64,000 bases of DNA, taken from NCBI GenBank assembly GCA_963810775.1, contig CAWEOT010000023.1, positions 1 to 64,000 on the forward strand. The letters run 5' to 3'. The translations under genes and the position numbers were made by a program. The DNA comes from DATBVX01 sp963810775. Its GTDB lineage: Bacteria > Pseudomonadota > Gammaproteobacteria > Steroidobacterales > Steroidobacteraceae. Shown piece by piece: positions 9,445 through 16,749 of the stretch; the stretch's first letter is position 1; each line of letters opens with the position of its first letter. The notes under the pieces are model-generated. The model ran no database searches and was not told where the DNA came from. It saw only the letters and a program-made list of their open reading frames with translations.

Positions 9445-10026
9445 ATGAACAAGATCAGAAACCACCGGCTCGCAATATCAGCAGTGTTCGTAATCCTGCC
9501 GCTGGCCGTAGCTGGTGCGGCCGAACCGCCGAAACCGGTCAAGGTGGAGGACGCCATCAGGGTCACGACCAAGATCGAAGCGGTCGACGTCGAAAAGCGA
9601 TTGATCACGGTTCGCGATCCCGACGGCAACCCGGTAGAGCTCGAGGTGAGCCCCGAAGCTCGCAACCTTGCGCAGGTGCATGTCGGCGACACCATGAATG
9701 TCGTCTACTACCAGTCCCTTGGCGCCGAATTCAAGCAGCCTGGAACGGGCGTCAAGGGCGTTGAACAGGATGCAGTCGTGAGTCGGGCGGCCGAAGGCGA
9801 GAAGCCTGGCGCTGGCGTAGGTCAGAAGACCAGAGCGACCGTAAAGATCGACTCTGTCGATGCAGCAACCAACACCGTCAAGTTCACCGGACCCAAGGGC
9901 GTACTGCGGACAGTCGCGGTGAAGGACCCCAAGGCTCAGGCCTTCATCAAACAGCTCAAGCCGGGCGACGAGGTTGAGCTGACCTACACTGAAGCGGTCG
10001 CGATCAGCGTCGACCCTCCGAAGTAG
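9445..10026 (+). CDS. Periplasmic protein with two tandem β-domains, unknown function
   Basis: 193 aa with a signal peptide ending at about AGAAEPP. The mature protein contains two similar units: ~residues 35-90 (TTKIEAVDVEKRLITVRDP ... VHVGDTMNVVYYQS) and ~125-185 (ATVKIDSVDAATNTVKFTGP ... LKPGDEVELTYTEA). Each has the order strand, strand, GD-x-V strand, as in small OB-like periplasmic domains. ATG follows GGAGTGAGGC. No enzymatic motif is visible and I do not recognise the family. Confidence 0.75.
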   Translation: MNKIRNHRLAISAVFVILPLAVAGAAEPPKPVKVEDAIRVTTKIEAVDVEKRLITVRDPDGNPVELEVSPEARNLAQVHVGDTMNVVYYQSLGAEFKQPGTGVKGVEQDAVVSRAAEGEKPGAGVGQKTRATVKIDSVDAATNTVKFTGPKGVLRTVAVKDPKAQAFIKQLKPGDEVELTYTEAVAISVDPPK

Positions 10027-10036
10027 CAAGTGCAGA

Positions 10037-10063
10037 GCGTCGGGCGCTGCGCGCGCCCGACGC
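10037..10063. terminator. Perfect hairpin between convergent genes
   Basis: Eleven-base perfect stem GCGTCGGGCGC/GCGCCCGACGC with a five-base loop, 10 bases after the stop of the upstream gene and before the convergent glycine-zipper gene. There is no T-tract, so it may act bidirectionally through the stem alone. Confidence 0.6.
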
Positions 10064-10089
10064 CTATCACGGGGAATCCCAGCGTCGGC

Positions 10090-10608
10090 TCACTTCACCG
10101 TGTAGCCACGCCCTTCCATGCACGCGCCGACCGCGCGCTGGTACGTTGCAATCTTCTCCTGCTTCGCAGCCTCGGCTGACTGCGCGGCTTGCTGCTGCTG
10201 GGCTTGCGCCTGTTGCTGCGCCTGAGCCTCCTGTTGCCGCGACTTGCGGCCTCCGGCAATGACACCTGCAGCAGCGCCGTACTTCGCCCCCTCGTCGGCG
10301 TCGTTGCTCGCGATTTCGCCCACGACTGCGCCGGCGGCTGCGCCGCGGGCGGCACCCCTCGCTCGCTCACCGCTCGGACCGGTGTTCGCCGGTGGCGGGG
10401 CCGGGGCAGGAGCCGGCGTCTGGGCCACGGCGACCGGATCGATTCCCGTCGTCTGCTTGGCCCAGCCGTCACACTCGGTCTTGTCCTTGTTCATCTGCTC
10501 GGCGGTCTGTTTGTTCGCGGGATAGTAGATCGGCTGCTCAGCAGCCACGAGAGCCGCACTCATGGCAACCCCAAGCACAAGTGCAATACTCTGTTTTACT
10601 TGATTCAT
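10090..10608 (-). CDS. Glycine-zipper envelope protein
   Basis: 172 aa from ATG 10608, preceded by CAGGAG; the longer in-frame start at 10647 lacks a ribosome site. Signal peptide (IALVLGVAMSAALVAA), an acidic region with the pattern KTECDGWAKQTTGIDP, a Pro/Ala linker, a glycine zipper (GAARGAAAGAVVGEIAS plus GAAAGVIAGG), then a Gln/Ala-rich coiled segment and a C-terminal Cys in GACMEGRGYTV. Glycine-zipper proteins pack in or on the outer membrane, but this one's role is unknown. Confidence 0.8.
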   Translation of the reverse strand: MNQVKQSIALVLGVAMSAALVAAEQPIYYPANKQTAEQMNKDKTECDGWAKQTTGIDPVAVAQTPAPAPAPPPANTGPSGERARGAARGAAAGAVVGEIASNDADEGAKYGAAAGVIAGGRKSRQQEAQAQQQAQAQQQQAAQSAEAAKQEKIATYQRAVGACMEGRGYTVK

Positions 10609-10753
10609 GTCAGGCTCCTGATCTTTGGGGACCGGCAGCGAAGCCATTGGCGCGGTATCGTCCGCACGGTCTCAACGCAAGATTGTACGCCTGCTACTAC
10701 GACGGTCTCCGTGGCCCTTGGCCGGATTGACAACGTGAAGAGGAGGATGACTC

Positions 10754-11197
10754 ATGGTGCGCCCGGGCGGGATTTTCTTGCTCGCATTAGGTGCCTCGCT
10801 CTCGCTCGGCTGTAGCGCGCAGCAGCAAATGAGCCCTGCGACTCTCGAGAACGTTCAATGGACACTGCTTCAGATCGATGGCGAAGCCGTCAAGACTCCC
10901 TCACGGGGTCCACCAACGATGAGCCTTGCATCGAAGGACCGGCGCATGTCTGGATTTGCCGGGTGCAATCGCATGATGAGTGGTTACGAGCTCGACGGCG
11001 AGGCGCTCAAGTTCAGCGCCATGGCGACTACGCGCATGGCATGCATTGACGTGACTCCGGAGGAACCCCTGTTGCGCGCACTGGGTGCGACGACGCGCTG
11101 GAAGGTCACTGGGAATACGCTTGAGTTGTTCGACGGCTCGGGCGCCGTCCGCACCCGCTGGACAGTAACGATGATCGAATCAGGAGACGGGAAATGA
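10754..11197 (+). CDS. META-domain lipoprotein (HslJ-like)
   Basis: 147 aa. Hydrophobic leader followed by LSLGC, a probable lipoprotein cleavage site at Cys20. The META domain fills the remainder: opening WTLLQIDGEAV, the diagnostic GFAGCNRMMSGYELDG, and LKFSAMATTRMAC, the Cys pair seen in HslJ relatives. META proteins are linked to heat or novobiocin resistance; the biochemical role is unclear. The stop overlaps the next small lipoprotein gene by 4 bp. Confidence 0.88.
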   Translation: MVRPGGIFLLALGASLSLGCSAQQQMSPATLENVQWTLLQIDGEAVKTPSRGPPTMSLASKDRRMSGFAGCNRMMSGYELDGEALKFSAMATTRMACIDVTPEEPLLRALGATTRWKVTGNTLELFDGSGAVRTRWTVTMIESGDGK

Positions 11198-11511
11198 AGC
11201 TGAGTGGACAGTCATCGAGCCGCGCAATCCTGGCAGCGGGTGCTGCCCTGGCCTTGCTGGCCTGCGCAGGCTGCGAGAAAGAGCCGAAGGTGAACGTCGT
11301 CAAGGCGGTGCTCGATCAGGATGAAGCCCAATACCGACAGCAGGCGGCGCTCTACGATGAGCAATTGAAGACCACAGCGCGTCAGATCGAGCGCACCGAG
11401 CAGCAGATGCAACGTTCGGAAGCACTCCTGGCACGCTGGGAAAAGCAGGCGGACCGGTATGACGCAATCCTTGCGCGCTGGGAAAAGCAGTCTGGTGCGA
11501 GGCCACAGTAG
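11194..11511 (+). CDS. Small coiled-coil lipoprotein
   Basis: 105 aa. Lipoprotein signal with candidate lipidated Cys in ALLACAGC, then a continuous amphipathic helix from ~residue 35 to the end. The helix contains a near-repeat, LLARWEKQADRYD / ILARWEKQSGARP. It looks like a short envelope-anchored coiled coil. Coupled to the META gene by overlap. No functional family recognised. Confidence 0.75.
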   Translation: MKLSGQSSSRAILAAGAALALLACAGCEKEPKVNVVKAVLDQDEAQYRQQAALYDEQLKTTARQIERTEQQMQRSEALLARWEKQADRYDAILARWEKQSGARPQ

Positions 11512-11559
11512 CTCTTCTTTCGCTCGTGCAAGGGACTGAGTATTGCTGGAGTTCAAACA

Positions 11560-12057
11560 ATGTTGCTGGAAGCAATGACCATGGCACTGGTACTCACATC
11601 GACCGCATTCTCTCCCAACGGCTCCATACCAAAGCTCTACACGTGCGAGGGCAGCGATATCTCGCCGCCGCTGGCGTGGAGTGGCGTGCCGGCCGGCACG
11701 AAGAGCCTGGTGCTGATCCTCGATGATCCTGATGCACCCGACCCGCAAGCGCCAAAGCTCACGTGGGTGCATTGGGTGCTCTACAACATTCCCGCGGGTG
11801 CTGCTGCACTGGCGGAGAACGAGAAGAAGCAGGGCGTTCCGAAGGGGACGCTGCCTGGGCTCAATGACTGGAAGAAGACTGGGTACGGCGGCCCGTGTCC
11901 ACCAATCGGGCGCCACCGCTACTTCCACAAGCTCTACGCACTCGACGCCTTGCTGCCCGATTTGAAGCAGCCCACCAAAGCGCAGCTTCTCGCTGCGATG
12001 AAAGGCCATGTGCTTGCCGAAACGCAACTCATCGGCACATACCAGAAGGGCCAGTGA
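11560..12057 (+). CDS. YbhB/YbcL family PEBP-like protein
   Basis: 165 aa, close to E. coli YbhB/YbcL size. Phosphatidylethanolamine-binding-protein fold motifs: LYTCEGSDISPPLAWSG, the anion-site DDPDAPD and WVHWVLYNIP, and GPCPPIGRHRYFHKLYAL. Bacterial members are cytoplasmic or periplasmic with poorly defined ligands. ATG 11560 has no clear ribosome site; ATG 11581 is an alternative start giving 158 aa. Confidence 0.9.
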   Translation: MLLEAMTMALVLTSTAFSPNGSIPKLYTCEGSDISPPLAWSGVPAGTKSLVLILDDPDAPDPQAPKLTWVHWVLYNIPAGAAALAENEKKQGVPKGTLPGLNDWKKTGYGGPCPPIGRHRYFHKLYALDALLPDLKQPTKAQLLAAMKGHVLAETQLIGTYQKGQ

Positions 12058-12068
12058 GTGCGCAGGCC

Positions 12069-12833
12069 ATGAGATACCTGCTGGTCGCAATTCTGTTGCT
12101 CGGGCTCGGCGTCTTTATCGGCACGCGCTGGAGCCAAAAGCCGCAGCCCACCGATCCACTCACCGTGATCGTCACGCAACTCAAGACCCAGGCCATCATC
12201 GAGCATGAGCGCCAGATCGCCGTCTGGTACAAGACCTGCCCTGAGGTCGTCGGCGTCAACCCGCAGATGTTCGTGGCCTGGCCTGGAAAGGTGTCGTTCG
12301 AGCTGCCGCTCGATGACGTGAAGCTCGAGCGCAGCGGCAATGTCCTGACCGTGCGCACGGCGGGGATCAGGCCGGATGAGCCGGCCTTGCCGACCGACTC
12401 GCTCGAATACCTGTCCACCGAGCCGATCCTCAACCTCGTCAACGAGGCCGAGCTGGTGAATGCGGAATTGCGCAAGGCTTCGGGAATTGCGCGCTACCTC
12501 ACCTCCTATTACCTCAAGCGCGATACCACGCTTTATGACGCGATGGCCGATGAACTGAAGTCGTTGATACTGCGCATCGGTGGCGCCATCGATGCCGGCA
12601 TTACAGAGGTGCACGTCGAGATTCCACGCCCCGACCCGAAGCTACCGCCTCTTCCCAAGCTCGAACTGTGTCCAGGGAGCGCGGCCGACGTGAATGGACT
12701 ACGCTTCGCCAAGGATGAGAGTGGCTACCTGGTTCCGGTCGCGTTTCGCGTGCCACCCGCATCCGGAAAAACAGGCGAGTCGACAGAACGGCCGCGCGGC
12801 GCGGCCGTGATTTTCGAAGCACAGAAGAAGTAA
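12069..12833 (+). CDS. DUF4230 family membrane-anchored protein
   Basis: 254 aa from ATG 12069 (the frame is open further upstream, inside the PEBP gene). One N-terminal membrane helix (residues 4-18, LLVAILLLGLGVFIG) followed by a soluble domain. That domain has KTQAIIEHERQIAVWYKTCPE and WPGKVSFELPLDDVKLE, then a helix with ARYLTSYYLKRDTTLYD. This is the usual DUF4230 layout of anchor plus one periplasmic domain. Function unknown. Confidence 0.7.
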   Translation: MRYLLVAILLLGLGVFIGTRWSQKPQPTDPLTVIVTQLKTQAIIEHERQIAVWYKTCPEVVGVNPQMFVAWPGKVSFELPLDDVKLERSGNVLTVRTAGIRPDEPALPTDSLEYLSTEPILNLVNEAELVNAELRKASGIARYLTSYYLKRDTTLYDAMADELKSLILRIGGAIDAGITEVHVEIPRPDPKLPPLPKLELCPGSAADVNGLRFAKDESGYLVPVAFRVPPASGKTGESTERPRGAAVIFEAQKK

Positions 12834-12859
12834 TCGTTTACAAAACGAAGGGAGGACTT

Positions 12860-13117
12860 ATGGACGCGACTGGACTCATTGTCTTTCTGATCATCGGATT
12901 GCTTGCAGGCTGGATCGCGAACAACCTGATGAAGGGCGCTGGCATGGGATTGGTCGGCAACCTCGTCGTGGGCGTGGTCGGCGCATTCCTGGGCGGATTT
13001 CTCTTTAGCCTCCTCGGCTTGAGCGGTTATGGGTTCGTGGGCTCACTGATTACGGCAATCGTGGGCGCCTGCGTTTTACTCTGGCTCATCAGCCTGATCA
13101 AGAAAAGGAGTCCGTGA
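12860..13117 (+). CDS. GlsB/YeaQ/YmgE family stress-response membrane protein
   Basis: 85 aa, three membrane helices with glycine-rich packing faces (LIVFLIIGLLAGWIANNLMKG, LVGNLVVGVVGAFLGGF, and the final LITAIVGACVLLWLISL) ending KKRSP. This is the full-length pattern of the transglycosylase-associated/GlsB family, induced by general or envelope stress in many bacteria. A GGGAGGAC ribosome site lies just before the ATG. Confidence 0.93.
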   Translation: MDATGLIVFLIIGLLAGWIANNLMKGAGMGLVGNLVVGVVGAFLGGFLFSLLGLSGYGFVGSLITAIVGACVLLWLISLIKKRSP

Positions 13118-13129
13118 CCAGCTCGGACG

Positions 13130-13159
13130 GCCCTCTCCTCCGCCGGCGGGGGAGAGGGC
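13130..13159. terminator. Hairpin downstream of glsB-like gene
   Basis: GCCCTCTCC pairs with GGAGAGGGC across a GC-rich loop, 12 bases after the stop codon. No T-run follows. Probable 3' end of the glsB-like transcript. Confidence 0.5.
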
Positions 13160-13250
13160 AAACTGCACGACACGTGCCAGCGCAGTTGTCGCCAAAAAAT
13201 GGCGTACGACCTGCTTGATCTGAGGCCACAACAGGTTCAAATTCGGGCTC

Positions 13251-13538
13251 GTGACCTCATCGGAGCTGACTGAAATCCATCAGGCTCTCGCCGCCGTGCA
13301 GCAAACGGTCGGCACGCTCACATTCCCGCGTTGCGATCAGGATGACGTGTTCGAGCTCATCGACCGCGTCGAAGCGGAATTGCATTCCGCTCACCCGAAC
13401 GTGCAGGTGATCACCACGTTCCTGAATTCGATCGCACGCAGTCTTCGCGCTCAACCGGAGGCCCGCCAGGCCTGCCTGGTGATCGAAGACGCGATTGAGC
13501 ATGCCGGCATTCCGAGCACCTGGCAGACGGGGATCTGA
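13251..13538 (+). CDS. Small helical protein, unknown
   Basis: 95 aa beginning at GTG (no strong ribosome site). Predicted all-helical: LTEIHQALAAVQQTV, DDVFELIDRVEAELHSA, and VITTFLNSIARSLRAQPEARQA. No signal or membrane segment. Length and helical pattern resemble small DUF4404-type proteins, but that assignment is weak. Downstream, bases 13539-13748 hold no gene that I can support. Confidence 0.5.
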   Translation: MTSSELTEIHQALAAVQQTVGTLTFPRCDQDDVFELIDRVEAELHSAHPNVQVITTFLNSIARSLRAQPEARQACLVIEDAIEHAGIPSTWQTGI

Positions 13539-13748
13539 TCGGCGGCCTTTGCTGAGCGCCTCACTGCGGCGGCAGTGAGTACGGCGGCGCTCAACCTAAT
13601 TTCCCGTGCGGCGCCACGCCCAACACCCCGGGGCCGATCCCCGCTCTGCGTTGGTGATTTTGCCCTGATCGGCCCTGCTCTCGAACCGCGAACTCCGCAG
13701 GGGCGCGCGGTGTCGCACTGATGCGGTAAACACGTCCGGAGGACTCAC

Positions 13749-14405
13749 TTGAACATCAATCCCGCAGACTATCTCGTTCACTTCTCGAACATCCTGCTGC
13801 TCGTGTCGTACTCGGTGCGGGACATGCTCTGGTTGCGCTGGTTTGCCGTGGCCGCAGCGCTCACCAACATCCCGTATTTTCTCCTGCAGGGCACCGTTCT
13901 CTGGCCGCCGGTGCTTTGGGCCGCCGTGTTCACGGCCATCAATCTGTACCAGATCGCACGCATTTATCTGGAGCGCCGGCCGGTAGTGCTATCGGAGGAC
14001 GAAAAGAAGCTCTACGACCTGGGATTCAGTTCGCTGCGCCCGCGCGAGTTCCTGTCGCTCGCACTGGTGGGCGAATGGAGGAATGCCGTGGCCGGCGAGA
14101 AAGTCCTGACGGAGGGCGAGCCGATATCCGGCCTGTGCATACCGATCGCGGGCAGCACGGAGGTTCGCAAGCAGGGCAGAAGCCTGGGGACGTTCAAACC
14201 CGGCCACATCATCGGCACCGCTCTTGCGCTGACCGGCGCCCCATCGGCGGTGGAGGCGACGTTCACTGAGCCTGCGCGGTACATGCGCTGGCCCCTGCAA
14301 AGTCTGCGAACCTTCATGGACAAGAGGCCGGACCTTCGCGTCGCGTTGCAGGGACTCGTAAATCGCGACCTCGCTACGAAGGTAGAGGGAATGGTGTCGC
14401 GCTGA
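13749..14405 (+). CDS. Popeye-like membrane protein with cyclic-nucleotide-binding fold
   Basis: 218 aa preceded by GGAGGA. Two to three N-terminal membrane helices (VHFSNILLLVSYSVRDMLW, RWFAVAAALTNIPYF, VLWAAVFTAINLYQIARIYL) precede a cytoplasmic β-roll of ~120 residues with GEKVLTEGEPISGLCIPIAG and GTFKPGHIIGTALALTG. Order and size match bacterial relatives of animal POPDC proteins, whose Popeye domain is a cAMP-binding roll. The canonical phosphate-binding cassette of CRP (GExxL...R(S/T)A) is only partly present, so the ligand is uncertain. Confidence 0.75.
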   Translation: MNINPADYLVHFSNILLLVSYSVRDMLWLRWFAVAAALTNIPYFLLQGTVLWPPVLWAAVFTAINLYQIARIYLERRPVVLSEDEKKLYDLGFSSLRPREFLSLALVGEWRNAVAGEKVLTEGEPISGLCIPIAGSTEVRKQGRSLGTFKPGHIIGTALALTGAPSAVEATFTEPARYMRWPLQSLRTFMDKRPDLRVALQGLVNRDLATKVEGMVSR

Positions 14406-14416
14406 CCTGGCAGGTA

Positions 14417-14644
14417 TCAAGCTTCATCGGGACTGGGCGTAGCGACGGGCGCATTCTTCGGCGGGCCCCCTTCTGGTCCATCACCGCCCAGACCCGGAAA
14501 GCGCTGCAGGCGCATCAGGTCAATGATCTGCTCGAGATAGCGTTGCGCCTGATCGATTCTCTTCCCGAGCGAACGCAAGTGCCATTCGATCAATAACAAG
14601 AGATATAGCGCGATCGCCCCAAGAACCATTGCGGTAGTTCGCAT
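14417..14644 (-). CDS. Small single-helix membrane protein
   Basis: 75 aa from ATG 14644, with GGAG just upstream. One N-terminal membrane helix (AMVLGAIALYLLLLIEWHL), an amphipathic region (LGKRIDQAQRYLEQIIDLM) and a Pro/Gly-rich tail. No family recognised; it converges on the Popeye-like gene. Confidence 0.5.
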   Translation of the reverse strand: MRTTAMVLGAIALYLLLLIEWHLRSLGKRIDQAQRYLEQIIDLMRLQRFPGLGGDGPEGGPPKNAPVATPSPDEA

Positions 14645-14738
14645 GCCGCTCCGCAAAAAGAACGAGCCGTAGAAGCTCTACTAAGCTTTGAGGCCGGAGG
14701 TTTGTACTTAGTGCCTGACAGACTTCGTCGGAGTTCTC

Positions 14739-15503
14739 CTACAGCGCGCCTGGGACGCGCAACCGAAGCACCGCATTCTGCAAAGCAGAAGCTTCGGCGT
14801 CGATGTCCCCACCCAGATCCGCCATCGCGAATCGCGCTACAAAGGGACCCAGGCCGTCGAGCAAGCGAGGCTCGGACCAGTTCGGTTCGAACATCTGCGG
14901 CCCCCACCGTCCGGGTTCCTTTAGGCCTTCGGCAACCAGGCGCACGCTCGCTGCCGTTTCTACCTTCTGCACGTGGACGGTCAGCTTTCCTCCGGACGAC
15001 AAGGCATCGATCGTGTAGAGCATGACAATCGCGATGATTTGACGAACGTCTTCACGCCGGCCGTTCATCCAGAGTTCGTCCGCACCTCGTATCTCGAGCT
15101 GCAACCCAAGGAAGGCGGCCTCGTTCCGCATCCACCCGCGAAGCTCCTCGACGGTATTGCGCAGATTGAAGCGCTGATCCCGCTCCGATGTTGCAAGTCC
15201 ATCCACCACATTGGAGATTGCACCCTTGAACCGATCGAGCTCCGCCTTGCCGGCATCCATCAGCCGTGCGATGTGCTGGCGCTGTTCATCGTTCGGTGCC
15301 AGCTGCAGTTGTCGCCGCAGCAGATCGAGCGTCAAGGCAGTCGCTTGCAGTGGCGACACGAAGTCATGGCGCACGGTCCCCTGCATCCGCCGCAATACCT
15401 GCAGCCGCATGGCATCTGCGAGCAGCGCGCGCAGCGCCGACAGGTCACTTGTTCGCAAGCCGTCAAGGTTGCGACGAAAGGTGTCGTCCATGGTCACCGG
15501 CAT
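14739..15503 (-). CDS. Histidine-kinase-like protein with degenerate ATPase domain
   Basis: 254 aa; ATG 15503 is chosen because GAGG sits 6 bases upstream. A HisKA-like dimerisation helix has the H-box VRHDFVSPLQATALTLDLL (~residue 45). The expected N-box is replaced by IIAIVMLYTIDAL with no Asn, and the G1 box is LVAEGLKEPGRW with no DxGxG. No membrane segment and no receiver domain. It is therefore likely a pseudokinase or a histidine phosphotransfer-like scaffold rather than an active ATP-using kinase. Diverges from the MetE-like gene. Confidence 0.65.
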   Translation of the reverse strand: MPVTMDDTFRRNLDGLRTSDLSALRALLADAMRLQVLRRMQGTVRHDFVSPLQATALTLDLLRRQLQLAPNDEQRQHIARLMDAGKAELDRFKGAISNVVDGLATSERDQRFNLRNTVEELRGWMRNEAAFLGLQLEIRGADELWMNGRREDVRQIIAIVMLYTIDALSSGGKLTVHVQKVETAASVRLVAEGLKEPGRWGPQMFEPNWSEPRLLDGLGPFVARFAMADLGGDIDAEASALQNAVLRLRVPGAL

Positions 15504-15670
15504 GGTTTGCCTCACTCAGCATCGCTTCTGCACGAGCCAGTGCGGATGAGCTTTATCAAGGGGACAGGCCGAGTCAAATGCGATCCCTCGCGTTCGCCTG
15601 TAAATGATTCAATGGCTCGCCGCAGCGAGACTAAGATGTACCTCCCTACCATGGCCGTTGCAGCAGGACA

Positions 15671-16740
15671 ATGGAGATCCCGACCGAACCGATCGGTAGC
15701 ATTCCGCGTCCGCTGGCGTTGCTCGAGGCCATCAAGTCGAAAGGGGATGCGTCGGATCCGGGCCTGGACAGTCTGTACGAATGGGCCATTCGGGATACCA
15801 TCAAGCAGTTTGAAGCAACCGGGTCGCCTGTCATCACGGACGGAGAGCAGCGCAAGTATCACAACTTCTGGACCTACAGCGTCGAGGGGCTGCCCAACAC
15901 CGCGCCGGACGGATTCCAGATCCCGTTTGCCGCCGGTCACGTGCGCCGAATGCCGCGCCTCGTCGCCGGACCGTTTCGATACCGCCGCTATGCGGATGGC
16001 TATCTCGAACAAGCGATGCGCTATACCCGCTTGCCGGTGAAGCAGGCGGTCATTTCCCCTTCTGCCTTGAGCCTGCTCTATCCGGAGCAAGGAATTCACG
16101 GCTACTCGCGCGAAGCATTCATCCAGGACCTCTTGCACGAACATGTCACGGAGGTTCGTCGCTGCCTGCAAAAGGGTGCCCACATCGCGTACAGGTCGAC
16201 TTCACTGAGGCCCGGCTAGCGATCAAGATCGATCCGTCGGGCGATCTTCTCACCAGCTTCGTCGATCTGAACAATCTGGCTCTCGCACGTTTCAGCTCGT
16301 CCGAACGTGAACGCCTGGGAGTTCATACGTGCCCGGGCGGCGATCGCGACTCGACGCACAGCGCGGACGTCGACTACGCCGATCTGCTGCCGAGTCTGTT
16401 TCAGCTCAATGTCTGTAACTTTTACATCGCGCTCGCCGGCGAGCGGGATCGCGTACGCGTTCTCGAGACGATTCGAGAGCACCTGAAGCCGGAGCACAGG
16501 GTATTCGTGGGTGTGGTCGCGCCCATCAATCCGAGCATCGAGACTCCCGAAGAGATCCGCGATCGTGTACTCGAGGCCGTAAGGTATATTCCCATCACGC
16601 AACTCGGCACGACGGATGACTGTGGCTTCTCGCCGTTCTCTGATGACACCTCGACCACGCGGGAGACCGCTTTCGCCAAGATTCGTGCCCGCGTTCGCGG
16701 GACGGCCCTGGCAGCACAAGTCCTGGGAAAAAGCCGATGA
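15671..16740 (+). pseudogene. Cobalamin-independent methionine synthase-like protein (C-terminal-domain type), frameshifted
   Basis: Only the catalytic MetE C-terminal-type barrel is encoded (~355 residues if joined). The first part runs from GSIPRPLALLEAI to QKGAHIA; the second, in another frame, resumes at QVDFTEARLAIKIDP. It retains the zinc ligands: His and Cys in VHTCPGGD and the later Cys in TDDCGFSPF. The break lies at 16186-16191, where two extra bases or one missing base would restore GAHI-QVDF. Single-domain MetE paralogues often act on other methyl donors or thiol acceptors. A second, intact paralogue lies at 47752-48897. Confidence 0.75.
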
Positions 16741-16749
16741 GATGGGCCG

